64,000 nt of DNA from Butyrivibrio hungatei (GCF_900101605.1 NZ_FMUR01000009.1:115158-179157); one strand, 5' to 3'; counted from the first letter of the stretch, positions 7,751 to 16,254 are shown. The notes: generated by a model from the letters alone, not told the origin. Numbers and translations: made by a program.

Positions 7751-9463
7751 TCACTTTGCTTTAAATCCCTCTTTCAAAGTTGTACCTATCGGCTCACTTC
7801 GATTCATCATGTCGCCGTAGCATGAACTCGGGCAATTATAATAACTGTTTACTTCATCGTCTTCATGAACGGTGTTGTAAACGATTATTCCGTTCATATC
7901 AATTCTTTCCGTCTCAGAATCAGGAAACGGAATCGGCGTTACATAATAGCCGTCTTTCACATGTTCAGAAAAACGATTCTTATCAACCTTAAGATAATGA
8001 GCCGTCCAGTTTCCGAAACATACAACTGCGATAGCTACCATTGCAAATCTAAGGAACGCTTTCCCCTTAAATATATTCTCTGCAAGATCCATTGCCGCAC
8101 AAATCGGAAGAAGCATCAGAAATGCCAGTCCGTACCTGATAAAAGGCGCGGTAAAAAACCACATGGCAATGTTGATAAACACGGCGATATAGAACATTGC
8201 TACATCCGCGCGGATCTTTTTTCTAACTTTCCTGATGATAAGATTAAGAAGCACCGCCCCCGCTCCCGCCACCTGAAACGCGAGAAGAAGTTTCTCATAA
8301 AACCTTTTCTTTTCCCACCAAATTGGAAGCCACTCGGATATACCGACTGTTATGCCTTCCTCTACACTTGTGATATCTTGAAGCTCTCTGCCCCAAACCT
8401 TGATCTGATTGGCATCAAACTTCATATATTCTGCAGGAACCTTCCATACAACATTAAACAAATCTATCGCTTCCGCAGGGTACAAGAGCCATCCGGAGAT
8501 TATCACATTCCTTACAAGATACGGAAGGAAGGACAAAAAACCTATCACGATAAAAGAAATCGTCTCTTTTGTCATCTTCTTTTTTACCAGAAGAATAAAA
8601 GGAAGAACTGCAAGCACAACAAGCGCTGCCGCGGAAAGCTTCATGCTGACCGTAAATATAGAAAGAACCGCAAGATACCCGTAGACAGGAATATCCTCCG
8701 AATCATCTTTTTTCTCAACTGCCTGCGTAATCCAGGCACACATGATGTAAAGAACCATGTACATCGCACCGTAGTCCGTTGCAGGAGACTGCAGATATTC
8801 AAGAACCGTGATGCCATAGATGATTATCGCAAGTCTCGCCATATCAGCCGTATGGCTAGCGCGAGATGTCCACTTCATAAGGCCGCAAGCGGCATAACAG
8901 GTGAAAAGAGCCATTATAAAGCCTGTCATCGTATGAAGTGCAAACGGCAATATAAAGCTCATCGTAAACAGCGCACAAAGCGCAAGATACGAGCTGTTAT
9001 ATGCAAAATGCAACTGGAAATTACCGATACCCTTTATGACACCATACTCTTCAATTATCCTGATTGCCTGAGCATGATAGATGCCCGTATCCCTGTGGAA
9101 AACGCCTCTCGACGCATAAAAAGCGGATATAAGCACGATTATAAGACAAACAACGCCCTCTTTTGACCTGAATCTCTTTTTTACATTTATAAGAAGCGCG
9201 CTTACTTCCTTGCGACACTTATAAGCTCCGATCGCAAGAATCGTGAGCATCAAGGCATGACATACCGCTCCTACCTTGTAGAAGATACTGAAACACTCGG
9301 CATATACGGTTAGCGTCACAATGCCGGTGGTAACGATGCCTGTAATACCGATTCTCTCTTCGTTCGGAACGGGAATAAATCTTGAAAGAACTTTTCTTAT
9401 CGTCACTCCCGCAATAAGGCAGATTAAAAATATATAAATATAGCTGAGTAATACTACAACCAT
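7751..9463 (-). CDS. Large polytopic membrane protein, GT-C-like (LIC_10190 type)
   Basis: A 570-residue protein with about 12-13 hydrophobic helices and short loops. The segment HRDTGIYHAQAIRIIEEYGVI (about 122-142), followed by a second conserved loop with FNAYNSS-like residues, is the hallmark of the LIC_10190/DUF8201 group of bacterial membrane proteins. These resemble GT-C glycosyltransferases, where an acidic residue after the first helix pair acts in catalysis on a lipid-linked sugar. No activity has been shown for this group to my knowledge. It has GAGAGGA six bases before the ATG and stands alone between terminators. A cell-envelope glycan role is inference. Confidence 0.6.
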   Translation of the reverse strand: MVVVLLSYIYIFLICLIAGVTIRKVLSRFIPVPNEERIGITGIVTTGIVTLTVYAECFSIFYKVGAVCHALMLTILAIGAYKCRKEVSALLINVKKRFRSKEGVVCLIIVLISAFYASRGVFHRDTGIYHAQAIRIIEEYGVIKGIGNFQLHFAYNSSYLALCALFTMSFILPFALHTMTGFIMALFTCYAACGLMKWTSRASHTADMARLAIIIYGITVLEYLQSPATDYGAMYMVLYIMCAWITQAVEKKDDSEDIPVYGYLAVLSIFTVSMKLSAAALVVLAVLPFILLVKKKMTKETISFIVIGFLSFLPYLVRNVIISGWLLYPAEAIDLFNVVWKVPAEYMKFDANQIKVWGRELQDITSVEEGITVGISEWLPIWWEKKRFYEKLLLAFQVAGAGAVLLNLIIRKVRKKIRADVAMFYIAVFINIAMWFFTAPFIRYGLAFLMLLPICAAMDLAENIFKGKAFLRFAMVAIAVVCFGNWTAHYLKVDKNRFSEHVKDGYYVTPIPFPDSETERIDMNGIIVYNTVHEDDEVNSYYNCPSSCYGDMMNRSEPIGTTLKEGFKAK

Positions 9464-9576
9464 ATATTAATCCTCTCTGTTATGCATTTATCGCATTTAT
9501 CTTTGCATATCAATACTTCCATAAATCTCTTTAATGCGGGAACAGGCTCACTACTTTTACCAAAATTTTTATGCAC

Positions 9577-10512
9577 TTACATCGCATCTTTGCCGTTTTC
9601 ACCCGCAACAATATAAATCCTCTCACTCTCCTCTGTCGGAGCCTCGTGGGTGTCCGCATCGTAACAGGCGATAAACTTAAGTCCCGCTTTTTCAACAAAA
9701 GACTTCATCTCATCGAGCGTATATCCTCTCTGATAATGAGTCTCAACAGAGCGCTTGAACACATCTCCCTCGCCGCACTTTGCAAATATCGTAAGGTCAT
9801 ATTCATTGATATGCTCTTCGCCATGATAATAATTATCCCAGATAAAGCTGCAATCCTCGCGGTTCTCCGCTATCGTCACATCACCGATGACATCTCTGTA
9901 TTTGTGAAGCGTATTGAAATCAAATATGAACACTCCTTTGGGGAAAAGAAAATTATTCACAAGCTTAAAAGTCTCGATAACGTCCTCATCCTCAAGAAGA
10001 TAATTTACGCTGTCACAAACGCTTAGAACCGTTCCGCATGTACAATAAAGGTCAAGTTCTCTCATATCCTGCTCAAGATACATGACATTAAGTCCTTCGG
10101 CCGCAGTCTTTTTTCTCGCAATATCCAGCATATCGGATGACATATCTATTCCGATTATATCATAGCCGCGCTTTGCCATATTCAGGGTAAAAGAACCTGT
10201 TCCGCAGCCAAGTTCAACGATAAGATTTTTCTCTTCTTCAAGCGCCTGCTCGGTATCTTCCTCAGTTGTATATTCACATGTAACGCATTCATTTTCATTC
10301 TGCACCTTGTCATTTGCAGACTGTTCAGGAATATCATTGTCATCTGTATTATTAGCTTCATCATTTGAACATGTCGGACATCCTGCATTCTTCACAGGCT
10401 TAGTGACTCCGTATTTATTCAAAAGCTCCACTACAAAATCACCCCATACGTCGTATGGGGTTTCATCCATGAATGTGTCATATACATTTGCAAAATCTGT
10501 GTATGCTTCCAT
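9577..10512 (-). CDS. Class I SAM-dependent methyltransferase with Cys-containing acidic insert
   Basis: Cytosolic methyltransferase: the glycine-rich SAM motif VELGCGTG lies at about 99-106, the acidic motif II is GIDMS, and the C-terminal half matches the YqeM/SmtA-like small-molecule methyltransferases of Clostridia. The N-terminus (YTDFANVYDTFMDETPYDVW) is typical of that family. Unusually, about 55 residues (41-95) are inserted before the SAM motif. The insert is rich in Asp, Glu and Asn and carries two CxxC motifs, CPTC at 45-48 and CVTC at 76-79, which could bind a metal. The substrate is unknown. AAGGA precedes the start by about six bases. It is followed by the hydrophobic exporter gene upstream on the same strand. 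Confidence 0.72.
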   Translation of the reverse strand: MEAYTDFANVYDTFMDETPYDVWGDFVVELLNKYGVTKPVKNAGCPTCSNDEANNTDDNDIPEQSANDKVQNENECVTCEYTTEEDTEQALEEEKNLIVELGCGTGSFTLNMAKRGYDIIGIDMSSDMLDIARKKTAAEGLNVMYLEQDMRELDLYCTCGTVLSVCDSVNYLLEDEDVIETFKLVNNFLFPKGVFIFDFNTLHKYRDVIGDVTIAENREDCSFIWDNYYHGEEHINEYDLTIFAKCGEGDVFKRSVETHYQRGYTLDEMKSFVEKAGLKFIACYDADTHEAPTEESERIYIVAGENGKDAM

Positions 10513-10539
10513 GTTTAATCCTTTGTCTCAACTAAATGT

Positions 10540-11010
10540 TCAGAACAAACTTACTATAAGTAATACTGCCTTCGTTCCAAGTCCCATTATAATACCCGCA
10601 AAAACCACACCACAGACAACTGCTTTAACGCTCTTCTTAAAATCCATATCGAGGATTGAAGCAGCAAGCGTGCCTGTCCAAGCACCTGTTCCCGGAAGCG
10701 GAATTCCTACAAATAAGAAAAGTGCCCAATACAAGCTATTTCCGGCTTTCTCTTTTAATTTTTCTCCGCCCTTATGTCCCTTCTCAAGACAAAAAGTAAA
10801 GAATCCACCGATTATCGGCTTATCTTTTCCCCATTCAAGAACTTTTCTTGCAAAGAAGAAAATAAAAGGCATCGGAAGCATATTACCGATAATTGCGATA
10901 ATATAGCTTGGAAGTACCGGAAGTCCAATTTTGATAGCGTAAGGCACTGCTACTCTAAGTTCTACCAAAGGGACCATTGATATCAGAAAAACAATTAAAT
11001 AATTCAACAT
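10540..11010 (-). CDS. Small multidrug-export family membrane protein (COG2426)
   Basis: A 156-residue hydrophobic protein with four helices. The pattern SMVPLVELRVAVPYA near the N-terminus and GIPLPGTGAWTGTLAA in the third quarter identifies the Sm_multidrug_ex family (PF06695). Despite the name, transport activity is poorly documented. The ribosome site AAGGAG is 14 bases upstream of the ATG, longer than ideal. The gene lies between hisC and the methyltransferase in the same direction with short gaps, so co-transcription is likely, but no shared pathway is evident. Confidence 0.8.
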   Translation of the reverse strand: MLNYLIVFLISMVPLVELRVAVPYAIKIGLPVLPSYIIAIIGNMLPMPFIFFFARKVLEWGKDKPIIGGFFTFCLEKGHKGGEKLKEKAGNSLYWALFLFVGIPLPGTGAWTGTLAASILDMDFKKSVKAVVCGVVFAGIIMGLGTKAVLLIVSLF

Positions 11011-11056
11011 AATAAACTAATAACACTCCTTATCAAATCAATCTACAAAATACATC

Positions 11057-12109
11057 TCATCCCAGAAACTCTTTAAGCTTTGCAATAAGAATATCCATCT
11101 CCTCATCCGTTCCGATTGATATTCTGAGGTGCTCCTTGATCCTGGGCGCATCCCATCTTCTTACGATTATGTTGTTTGCCCTGAGGTAATCAAAGATTTC
11201 TTTTCCTGACTTCTCTTTGTGCTTTGCAAAGACGAAGTTGGTCTTGGAATCTGCAAACTCAAAGCCAAGCCCACGAAGCTCTTTCTTAACGCGCTCTCTC
11301 GTGTTGACGATCATACTCACAGTTTTCTCAAAGTAAGCTCTGTCCTTTATTGCAAGAGAACCAAGCTCAAGTGCAGGCATATTCATTGTATATGAGTTGT
11401 ACGCAAATTTCACGTCAAGAAGGTATTTGATAAGCTTCTTGCATCCAAATGCATAGCCTATTCTCATTCCTGCCATTGAACGCGACTTTGAGAAAGTCTG
11501 AACAACCAAAAGGTTATCGTACTTGTCTATCAAAGGCAGAACCGACTGTCCGCCGAAATCAGCATAGGCTTCATCAACGATAACAACTACGTCGGGATTT
11601 CTTTTTATCACTTCCTCAACTGCATCAATCGGAAGCTGTGCGCCCGTCGGTGCGTTGGGATTAGCAAGAACAACACCGCCGTTCTCGCCAAAGTAATCTT
11701 CAATCCTTACAGAGAAATCATCAAGTAACGGGATCTGCTTGTAAGGGATCCTGAAAAGCTCTGCCCAGACATCATAGAACGAATATGTTATATCCGGGAA
11801 AAGAACCGGCTTATCCGAATTAAAGAATGTCATGAAAGCCATTGCAAGCACATCATCGGAACCAACTCCGACAAAGACATTCTCTTTATCAACCTCGTAA
11901 AAATCAGCTATAGCTTCCACAAGAACATCGCAGGTAGGATCGGGATATTTCTTAAAACTTTCCGCATCCATATTCTTAAGCGCTTCCACAACCGCAGGTG
12001 CCGGCGGGTAAGGATTCTCATTTGTATTAAGCTTGATTATATTCTTAACTTTGGGCTGTTCACCCGGTGTGTACGGAACAACCTTGCGTACATTTTCTTC
12101 CCAACTCAT
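11057..12109 (-). CDS. hisC: Histidinol-phosphate aminotransferase
   Basis: PLP-dependent enzyme of histidine synthesis that transaminates imidazole acetol phosphate. The 350-residue protein shows the N-terminal LNTNENPYPPAP, the PLP-site aspartate in VIVDEAYADF, and the Schiff-base lysine in TFSKSRSMAGMRIGYA. I start at the ATG at 12109, which has GAGGAGA six bases upstream; a frame reaching 12190 crosses the promoter and a palindrome and is not used. No other his genes are nearby, so some activity on other aromatic keto acids or in D-amino acid metabolism cannot be excluded. Confidence 0.9.
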   Translation of the reverse strand: MSWEENVRKVVPYTPGEQPKVKNIIKLNTNENPYPPAPAVVEALKNMDAESFKKYPDPTCDVLVEAIADFYEVDKENVFVGVGSDDVLAMAFMTFFNSDKPVLFPDITYSFYDVWAELFRIPYKQIPLLDDFSVRIEDYFGENGGVVLANPNAPTGAQLPIDAVEEVIKRNPDVVVIVDEAYADFGGQSVLPLIDKYDNLLVVQTFSKSRSMAGMRIGYAFGCKKLIKYLLDVKFAYNSYTMNMPALELGSLAIKDRAYFEKTVSMIVNTRERVKKELRGLGFEFADSKTNFVFAKHKEKSGKEIFDYLRANNIIVRRWDAPRIKEHLRISIGTDEEMDILIAKLKEFLG

Positions 12110-12160
12110 AATATTCTCCTCATCTTGCCATGCGCATTTATATATATGCACAGCAACGCT

Positions 12161-12197
12161 ATTATAACAGAACAACGAGTTGCATAGCAACTCGTTG
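12161..12197 (-). promoter_or_regulatory. hisC promoter overlapped by a perfect 25-bp palindrome
   Basis: TATAAT (minus strand, 12161-12166) lies 18 bases from TTGCTA (12185-12190), a plausible promoter for hisC. The -35 region lies inside CAACGAGTTGC-ATA-GCAACTCGTTG (12173-12197), 11-bp arms with a 3-base centre. The palindrome may be an operator, or the terminator of the toxin operon, which ends 45 bp upstream. Confidence 0.5.
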
Positions 12198-12241
12198 CAA
12201 ATTGAACGTATTCCCCATCGGAACGTTTAATTATATTCCTG

Positions 12242-12508
12242 TTAATCATATATATCTCTGCGATGTCCGACATTCAAAACCAAAACAATAACTTTATCAT
12301 CTTCTATTTCCGTAATTATTCTATAGTCCCCTACACGATAACGCCATTGTCCACTTCTGTTTGCGGTTAATCCTTTCCCATGAACTCTGGGATTATCACA
12401 TCCTTCTATATTTTTTCTGATCCAACCAAGAATGAGCGAAGCACTTGATTTATCCATCTTTTTCAGCTGTTTCAAGGCATTTTTTGTAAATTCAACATGA
12501 TACATCAA
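12242..12508 (-). CDS. RelE/ParE-family toxin
   Basis: An 88-residue basic protein of the RelE superfamily: YHVEFTKNALKQLKKMDKSSA at the N-terminus, NPRVHGKGLTANRSGQWRYRVGDYRIITEI in the middle, ending VLNVGHRRDIYD. The arginines and terminal HRRDIY match the catalytic surface of RelE-type ribosome-dependent mRNA interferases. ParE-type gyrase poisons share the fold, but the conserved residues favour RelE. It overlaps the upstream antitoxin gene by 4 bp, a typical coupling for this type II system. Confidence 0.88.
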   Translation of the reverse strand: MMYHVEFTKNALKQLKKMDKSSASLILGWIRKNIEGCDNPRVHGKGLTANRSGQWRYRVGDYRIITEIEDDKVIVLVLNVGHRRDIYD

Positions 12509-12726
12509 TCAAGTCCCAACTCTCTTTCCACTTCATCCAAAGTGAAAGTTTTATCGTCCTCTTTATATAACTTCATAGCCTTCTCATAACACTGAAGATC
12601 ATATTCATCTTCAATCTTTTCCATAACAGACTGACGAAAAAGTTCTGATATGCTGATATTATGTAATGCAGCATAACTCTTTATCAACATTGTATCTTCC
12701 TGACTTAGTCTTAAAGAAATTGCCAT
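12505..12726 (-). CDS. RelB/DinJ-type antitoxin
   Basis: A 73-residue protein starting MAISLRLSQED, with a ribbon-helix-helix N-terminus (residues 1-45; ISLRLSQEDTMLIKSYAALHNISISELFRQSV) and an acidic C-terminal tail that would wrap the toxin. I use the ATG at 12726, with GAGAGG about eight bases upstream, rather than the GTG three codons earlier. It precedes the RelE toxin with a 4-bp overlap. Antitoxins of this family repress their own promoter, and a direct repeat lies just upstream. Confidence 0.85.
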   Translation of the reverse strand: MAISLRLSQEDTMLIKSYAALHNISISELFRQSVMEKIEDEYDLQCYEKAMKLYKEDDKTFTLDEVERELGLD

Positions 12727-12743
12727 AACAACCACCTCTCTTT

Positions 12744-12760
12744 GTAATACATTGTAATAC
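12744..12760 (-). promoter_or_regulatory. Direct-repeat operator before the antitoxin
   Basis: On the minus strand GTATTAC-AAT-GTATTAC places two 7-bp copies exactly 10 bp apart, 18 bp before the antitoxin start. One-turn spacing fits two RHH dimers on one DNA face. The element also resembles a -10 box. Confidence 0.55.
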
Positions 12761-12785
12761 GCGCAAATAATAAAGTCAATTCATA

Positions 12786-12810
12786 TTGAATGAAATTGCA
12801 GAAATTCGCA
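12786..12810 (+). repeat. Dispersed repeat, copy A
   Basis: TTGAATGAAATTGCAGAAATTCGCA; 21-22 of 25 bases match copies at 20045 and 31738. It is followed by GCCAG and TGCGGATTT, so GAAATTCGCA can pair with TGCGGATTTTTC. In one frame it encodes ILNEIAEIR, as do the other copies. Confidence 0.7.
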
Positions 12811-12847
12811 GCCAGTGCGGATTTTTCGAGTGAAATGCTTTTTATTA

Positions 12848-12888
12848 TTAAAAAGCGCCTATGCAGTTTTCTTTGCATAAGCGCCCTT
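12848..12888 (-). terminator. Terminator of the polysaccharide-control operon
   Basis: On the minus strand GCGCTTATGCA and TGCATAGGCGC form an 11-bp stem with one mismatch, followed by TTTTTAATAATAAAA. It sits 30 bp past the stop at 12917. Confidence 0.8.
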
Positions 12889-12916
12889 AAATCTTTTATT
12901 CTTTTTCAAAATCTTA

Positions 12917-13828
12917 TCAATGTGTTGCTGTGGCAACCGCTGCAACTCTCACAAATGCAAGAGGTCCGTGCTGTGTAAGATTTACGGTTACATGATTATC
13001 CGTTACGGATGAAACAAGTACCTGTACCCAGTTTTTGCCCTGGAGCTGATATACAGCGATAGTGTCGTTCGCATATACGCCGGTAACAGTGAAGTTTACT
13101 GTCGCAGTTTTAAATGAAACTCCGGGTGAGCTTGTTGTTACGCAGTGAAGAAGTGTACCGCCGACACTGTTTGCATACTGACTTGCAGAACTTAAAACAC
13201 CTGAAGTCGGAGCAGCGAGTGTAAATGTCACATTGCTCTTTCCTCCGTTAATCTGAACGTGTCCGCCCTGAGCAATATATCCGCCGTATCCGTCACCTAT
13301 CGCATTGTTTCTGCTAAGCTGCGCAGCTCTTGAAGGAGTTTCGTTCTTACCGTGCTTTGTTGCATTTCTATACTTTTCCTGATATTTATCTCTTACTTTT
13401 ACAGCGTCATCAAGACTCTTCTTTGTATTTTCAAGCTGCTTTGTAAGATTGTTTTTCTGATTGATAAGATCGTTCTTCTGATTATTAAGTGTGCTGTTTG
13501 CAGCTGAAAGAGATGCATTATTTCTTTCCTGGGCAGCCTTAAAAGCCTCAAACTGATCCTGAAGAGATCTAAGCTGCTGCTCCTGCATATCTTTCTGCGC
13601 ACTGAGAGCTCCTACCTGACGATTCAGATCGGCAATATCTCCATTTGCTTTTTCATACTTTTCCTGCCAATATTCTGCCGTAGTCGGGCTGTATGTTGCC
13701 TCGCTGCCTCCGTTTGAACCTGCATCCGTATTCTCTTCAGCAACACCAATACCCTCTGCAGCAAATACACATACGGAACTTGTCACCATAAGTGTACCCG
13801 CAACTGCAAGTGCCAGAATCTTTCTCAT
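12917..13828 (-). CDS. Secreted coiled-coil protein of unknown function
   Basis: A 303-residue exported protein. The first 24 residues are a signal peptide (MRKILALAVAGTLMVTSSVCVFA). Residues about 50-155 form a long coiled coil rich in Gln, Asn, Lys and Leu (repeats of NQKNDLINQKNNL type). Residues about 165-303 form a Ser/Thr/Val-rich beta domain with sequences such as SGVLSSASQYANSVGG and VNFTVTGVYANDTIAVYQL. No catalytic motif or LPXTG-type anchor is seen. The start is set by GGAGG eight bases before the ATG at 13828. It is the last gene of the leftward polysaccharide-control cluster, 52 bp after the sortase-like lipoprotein, so it may be a surface partner. The function is not recognised. 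Confidence 0.7.
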   Translation of the reverse strand: MRKILALAVAGTLMVTSSVCVFAAEGIGVAEENTDAGSNGGSEATYSPTTAEYWQEKYEKANGDIADLNRQVGALSAQKDMQEQQLRSLQDQFEAFKAAQERNNASLSAANSTLNNQKNDLINQKNNLTKQLENTKKSLDDAVKVRDKYQEKYRNATKHGKNETPSRAAQLSRNNAIGDGYGGYIAQGGHVQINGGKSNVTFTLAAPTSGVLSSASQYANSVGGTLLHCVTTSSPGVSFKTATVNFTVTGVYANDTIAVYQLQGKNWVQVLVSSVTDNHVTVNLTQHGPLAFVRVAAVATATH

Positions 13829-13880
13829 AATTTTTGCCTCCGTTCCTTTATTAAACATTACTGTTTTATATACTATTACA

Positions 13881-14636
13881 TCATTGATCTTCATTTCCGT
13901 AATCAATCTCACGGTCTATCTTTCCTGCCGCATCACCTACAAGGCATCCCACAACAACCGTCTGCTTGCCCGGCTCCGTAACACTGTCGGTGGTAAGCGT
14001 AATAAGAAAATGTTCGGGAGAAAGCCCGCTTTCACAACCTTCTCTGATAATCCCATTCATGCCGGCTTTACTGTAAAGCTCATCAATAAACTCAGAACAT
14101 CCCGAAGCATACGAGAAATCATATTGCTCAAGAAGCCTTGTATTATCGCGCGTGTAGGCCGCAATTATGTAATATGTAAGTGAATTATCCTGCATATATA
14201 CATATGCATATTCATGCTCATCAAAAAATTTTTTATCCAAAAAATTATTGATTCCCGCAAACCTGGTCCCGTCCGCAGGCGACGCTCCGTGAATAACCTC
14301 ATTAAAATCACACATGTTATTCAGATTTGCCGCCTCGATATATATGGCACCGTTTGCATCGGGCTCTTTGAACTCGTTGTGATCCGTATAAAACATATCG
14401 TCACCCTCAGCATTTTGAAGGATCGGATAGTTGATCTCCGTTTTGGGAATATACAGCCACGCAAAAGCATCCTCATTGAGCTCTTTTACACTGTCGAATC
14501 CCGACTCCTGCTCTGTAGGAAGCGCACTCGTTTCAAATCCCGTATTTCCAACAGAATTCGACGCCTCTTTGGAGCATCCCGTAAGTCCGAGTACAATAAA
14601 CAGTAAAAAGAATCCTTTTACGGCTTTCTTCTCCAT
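13881..14636 (-). CDS. Class-B-sortase-fold lipoprotein lacking catalytic residues
   Basis: A 251-residue lipoprotein with lipobox LTGC (C21). Residues 47-235 match class B sortases: FDSVKELNEDAFAWLYIPKT, the INYPILQ strand, then ADGTRFAGINNFLDKKFFDEH. At the site of the catalytic histidine (normally YGH) the sequence is IHGAS, giving Ala118. The catalytic cysteine of TLSTC is Asp217 in TLTTD, and the following arginine is Lys or Gln (224-225). All three catalytic positions therefore appear lost, so transpeptidation is unlikely. The start is uncertain: the ATG at 14636 gives a standard lipoprotein signal but has no clear ribosome site, and ATGs at 14654 and 14702 are in frame. It follows the LCP gene closely and may be a scaffold or sensor of the cell-wall polysaccharide machinery. 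Confidence 0.75.
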   Translation of the reverse strand: MEKKAVKGFFLLFIVLGLTGCSKEASNSVGNTGFETSALPTEQESGFDSVKELNEDAFAWLYIPKTEINYPILQNAEGDDMFYTDHNEFKEPDANGAIYIEAANLNNMCDFNEVIHGASPADGTRFAGINNFLDKKFFDEHEYAYVYMQDNSLTYYIIAAYTRDNTRLLEQYDFSYASGCSEFIDELYSKAGMNGIIREGCESGLSPEHFLITLTTDSVTEPGKQTVVVGCLVGDAAGKIDREIDYGNEDQ

Positions 14637-14667
14637 ATCAATATATCGTCTCATTCTGTACATTACA

Positions 14668-15729
14668 TTAGTTCTTATCATTAATTTTTTCATAAAAAAC
14701 ATTTACAATAGCCTCATACAGACTATTTTCATCCGCATAAAACTCTTCGTACTTGCCGTTTTTCTCAGTTTTCCCATCTATGGTCACGATATTGTCAATA
14801 TCGAACTTGTATGATACAAGAAACGGAGCAAGATAAGAGATCTCGTCGGCGGAAATATTGGTGACCATCTTATTTCCTATCGCGGTAAAGAGTTCAACCG
14901 CCGCGTTATTATTCTCCCTGCACATAGTCCTTGCAGAATTAATAAAAGAATTTATGTACTGGCGCTGTCTCTCAAGTCTTGAGCCGTTTGAATTCGGGAT
15001 GTAAATATCCCTGCTCTTTACATAGTGAAATGCCGTTTTCCCCTCAAGATGAACCCTTGCACCTTTCTCAAGCTTTTTATCAAACTTGGTAAGGTCCTCT
15101 AAAACAACAACATCCACGCCACCGACCTGATCGTTTATCACAGGAATCGCACTCATATTTATCGCGGCATACCCATGAATCGGAAGCTGGTGAAAAAGAT
15201 TCGACACTGCCTTCACCTGATATTCACAAGACTCTTCCATGCCGTTGCCGAAGCCATGTTGCAAAGCAATCTGTGCCTTTGCTGTTGTCTGATATCTTCC
15301 GTACTCGTCGTAAACATCGACATCTGTCATTGTATTTCTGTTGATTCCGATAATGCTGATCGTCTGATTATGCGGGTTAAGTGCAAGCAGGAACAATGCA
15401 TCCGCTTGGCCTCCATCGGTTCCTTCCGCAACCTTGGTAACGATCTCATCATCCTTGTCGATACCCATTATTAAAAAAGTGATTATATCTTCATTGTAAT
15501 CATAAACAGCGCCGTTATATCTGATCCAGTCATCCTGCCACTTGGAATCGCCTGTCGTATTGCCCTCATAGAGAGCAGACTTTGCCATAACAGGTGCTGT
15601 TGTTGCCGATTTTGAATCAAGATTTGCTCTTCCAAAACCTCTCATTATCTCAAAGCCCAGCAACGCCCCCGAAATAAGCGTCATCAGCACTGCCCATATA
15701 ATGAGAAAAATCTTTCCTTTTCCCCTCAT
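14668..15729 (-). CDS. LytR-CpsA-Psr (LCP) family glycopolymer transferase
   Basis: A 353-residue protein with one N-terminal membrane helix (about 8-30) and an extracytoplasmic LCP domain (about 80-290). LCP proteins transfer undecaprenyl-linked glycopolymers to peptidoglycan. Visible family residues are FLIMGIDKDDE, the arginine in INRNTMTDVDVYD, and the basic pair in YVKSRDIYIPNSNGSRLERQRQ, which binds the pyrophosphate. The ATG has AGGAGT seven bases upstream and lies 9 bp after the preceding gene. In this operon it would be the enzyme attaching the polysaccharide whose length is set by the Wzz/kinase/phosphatase genes. Confidence 0.9.
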   Translation of the reverse strand: MRGKGKIFLIIWAVLMTLISGALLGFEIMRGFGRANLDSKSATTAPVMAKSALYEGNTTGDSKWQDDWIRYNGAVYDYNEDIITFLIMGIDKDDEIVTKVAEGTDGGQADALFLLALNPHNQTISIIGINRNTMTDVDVYDEYGRYQTTAKAQIALQHGFGNGMEESCEYQVKAVSNLFHQLPIHGYAAINMSAIPVINDQVGGVDVVVLEDLTKFDKKLEKGARVHLEGKTAFHYVKSRDIYIPNSNGSRLERQRQYINSFINSARTMCRENNNAAVELFTAIGNKMVTNISADEISYLAPFLVSYKFDIDNIVTIDGKTEKNGKYEEFYADENSLYEAIVNVFYEKINDKN

Positions 15730-15738
15730 CCCTGACTC

Positions 15739-16221
15739 CTAGTTACCGTTTGTTTCTTCTTCGCTGTCGGCTGAAGATGCCGCAGCCACGCTCTCCCCGT
15801 TTTCAAAAGAAATATTGGGGTGCATACCGTCCTCTATCTTTTCAGAGGAATCACCGTTAAATTCTATATCCGCAATGTTTGCCGGAAAAACTCTCGACTG
15901 TTTTGTTACATTTCCGCTGTGATCGGCAACCGCGTAATATACTACCGCCGTTTCCGCGTCTTTGTTAAGAACGACTTTCTCAACAACTATTCTGTCTGTA
16001 ATATCTCCGTCCTTTGCATCATACGCATTGATCCCAACAATTAAGTCTTTGTCATTTGTCGCGGAATCATAAACAAGATCAAGTGCCGAAAACCTGAACT
16101 CAGGAGCCATTTTATCGCTCCTTCCGTATGCCAAGACTATAAGAGCGATCATCACTCCGCTCAATATGGTAAAAAATATACCGAGTATATTTCCTCTCAC
16201 TTCATCCTCCGAATGTGTCAC
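15739..16221 (-). CDS. Membrane-anchored Ig-like domain protein
   Basis: A 160-residue protein with one membrane helix near residues 10-28 and an extracytoplasmic beta-sandwich (about 42-120). The sequence DAKDGDITDRIVVEKVV followed by VVYYAVADHSGNVTKQSRVF is the pattern of DUF5011/bacterial Ig-like domains on surface proteins. The last 35 residues are an acidic, Ser/Ala-rich tail. The open frame begins with GTG at 16221 (AAAGG seven bases upstream); a second GTG eight codons on has GGAGG five bases upstream and may be the true start. Its place between the kinase and LCP genes suggests a role at the polysaccharide export site, but no activity is known. Confidence 0.65.
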   Translation of the reverse strand: MTHSEDEVRGNILGIFFTILSGVMIALIVLAYGRSDKMAPEFRFSALDLVYDSATNDKDLIVGINAYDAKDGDITDRIVVEKVVLNKDAETAVVYYAVADHSGNVTKQSRVFPANIADIEFNGDSSEKIEDGMHPNISFENGESVAAASSADSEEETNGN

Positions 16222-16254
16222 ATGCAGCCTTTAAGCCGCCTATAGTAGTAATTC

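Noticed and set aside
7865..9166. A 433-codon open frame on the plus strand
   Set aside because: It is antisense to the polytopic membrane protein at 7751-9463, is rich in Lys, Arg, His and Cys, has no ribosome site and matches no family. It is a shadow of the real gene.
12242..12735. Mobile element around the toxin-antitoxin pair
   Set aside because: No transposase, integrase or flanking repeats are present, so the pair is treated as a solitary module.
14668..15729. LCP protein as a transcription regulator (LytR)
   Set aside because: The domain is extracytoplasmic with the phosphotransferase residues and has no DNA-binding part. The old name is misleading.
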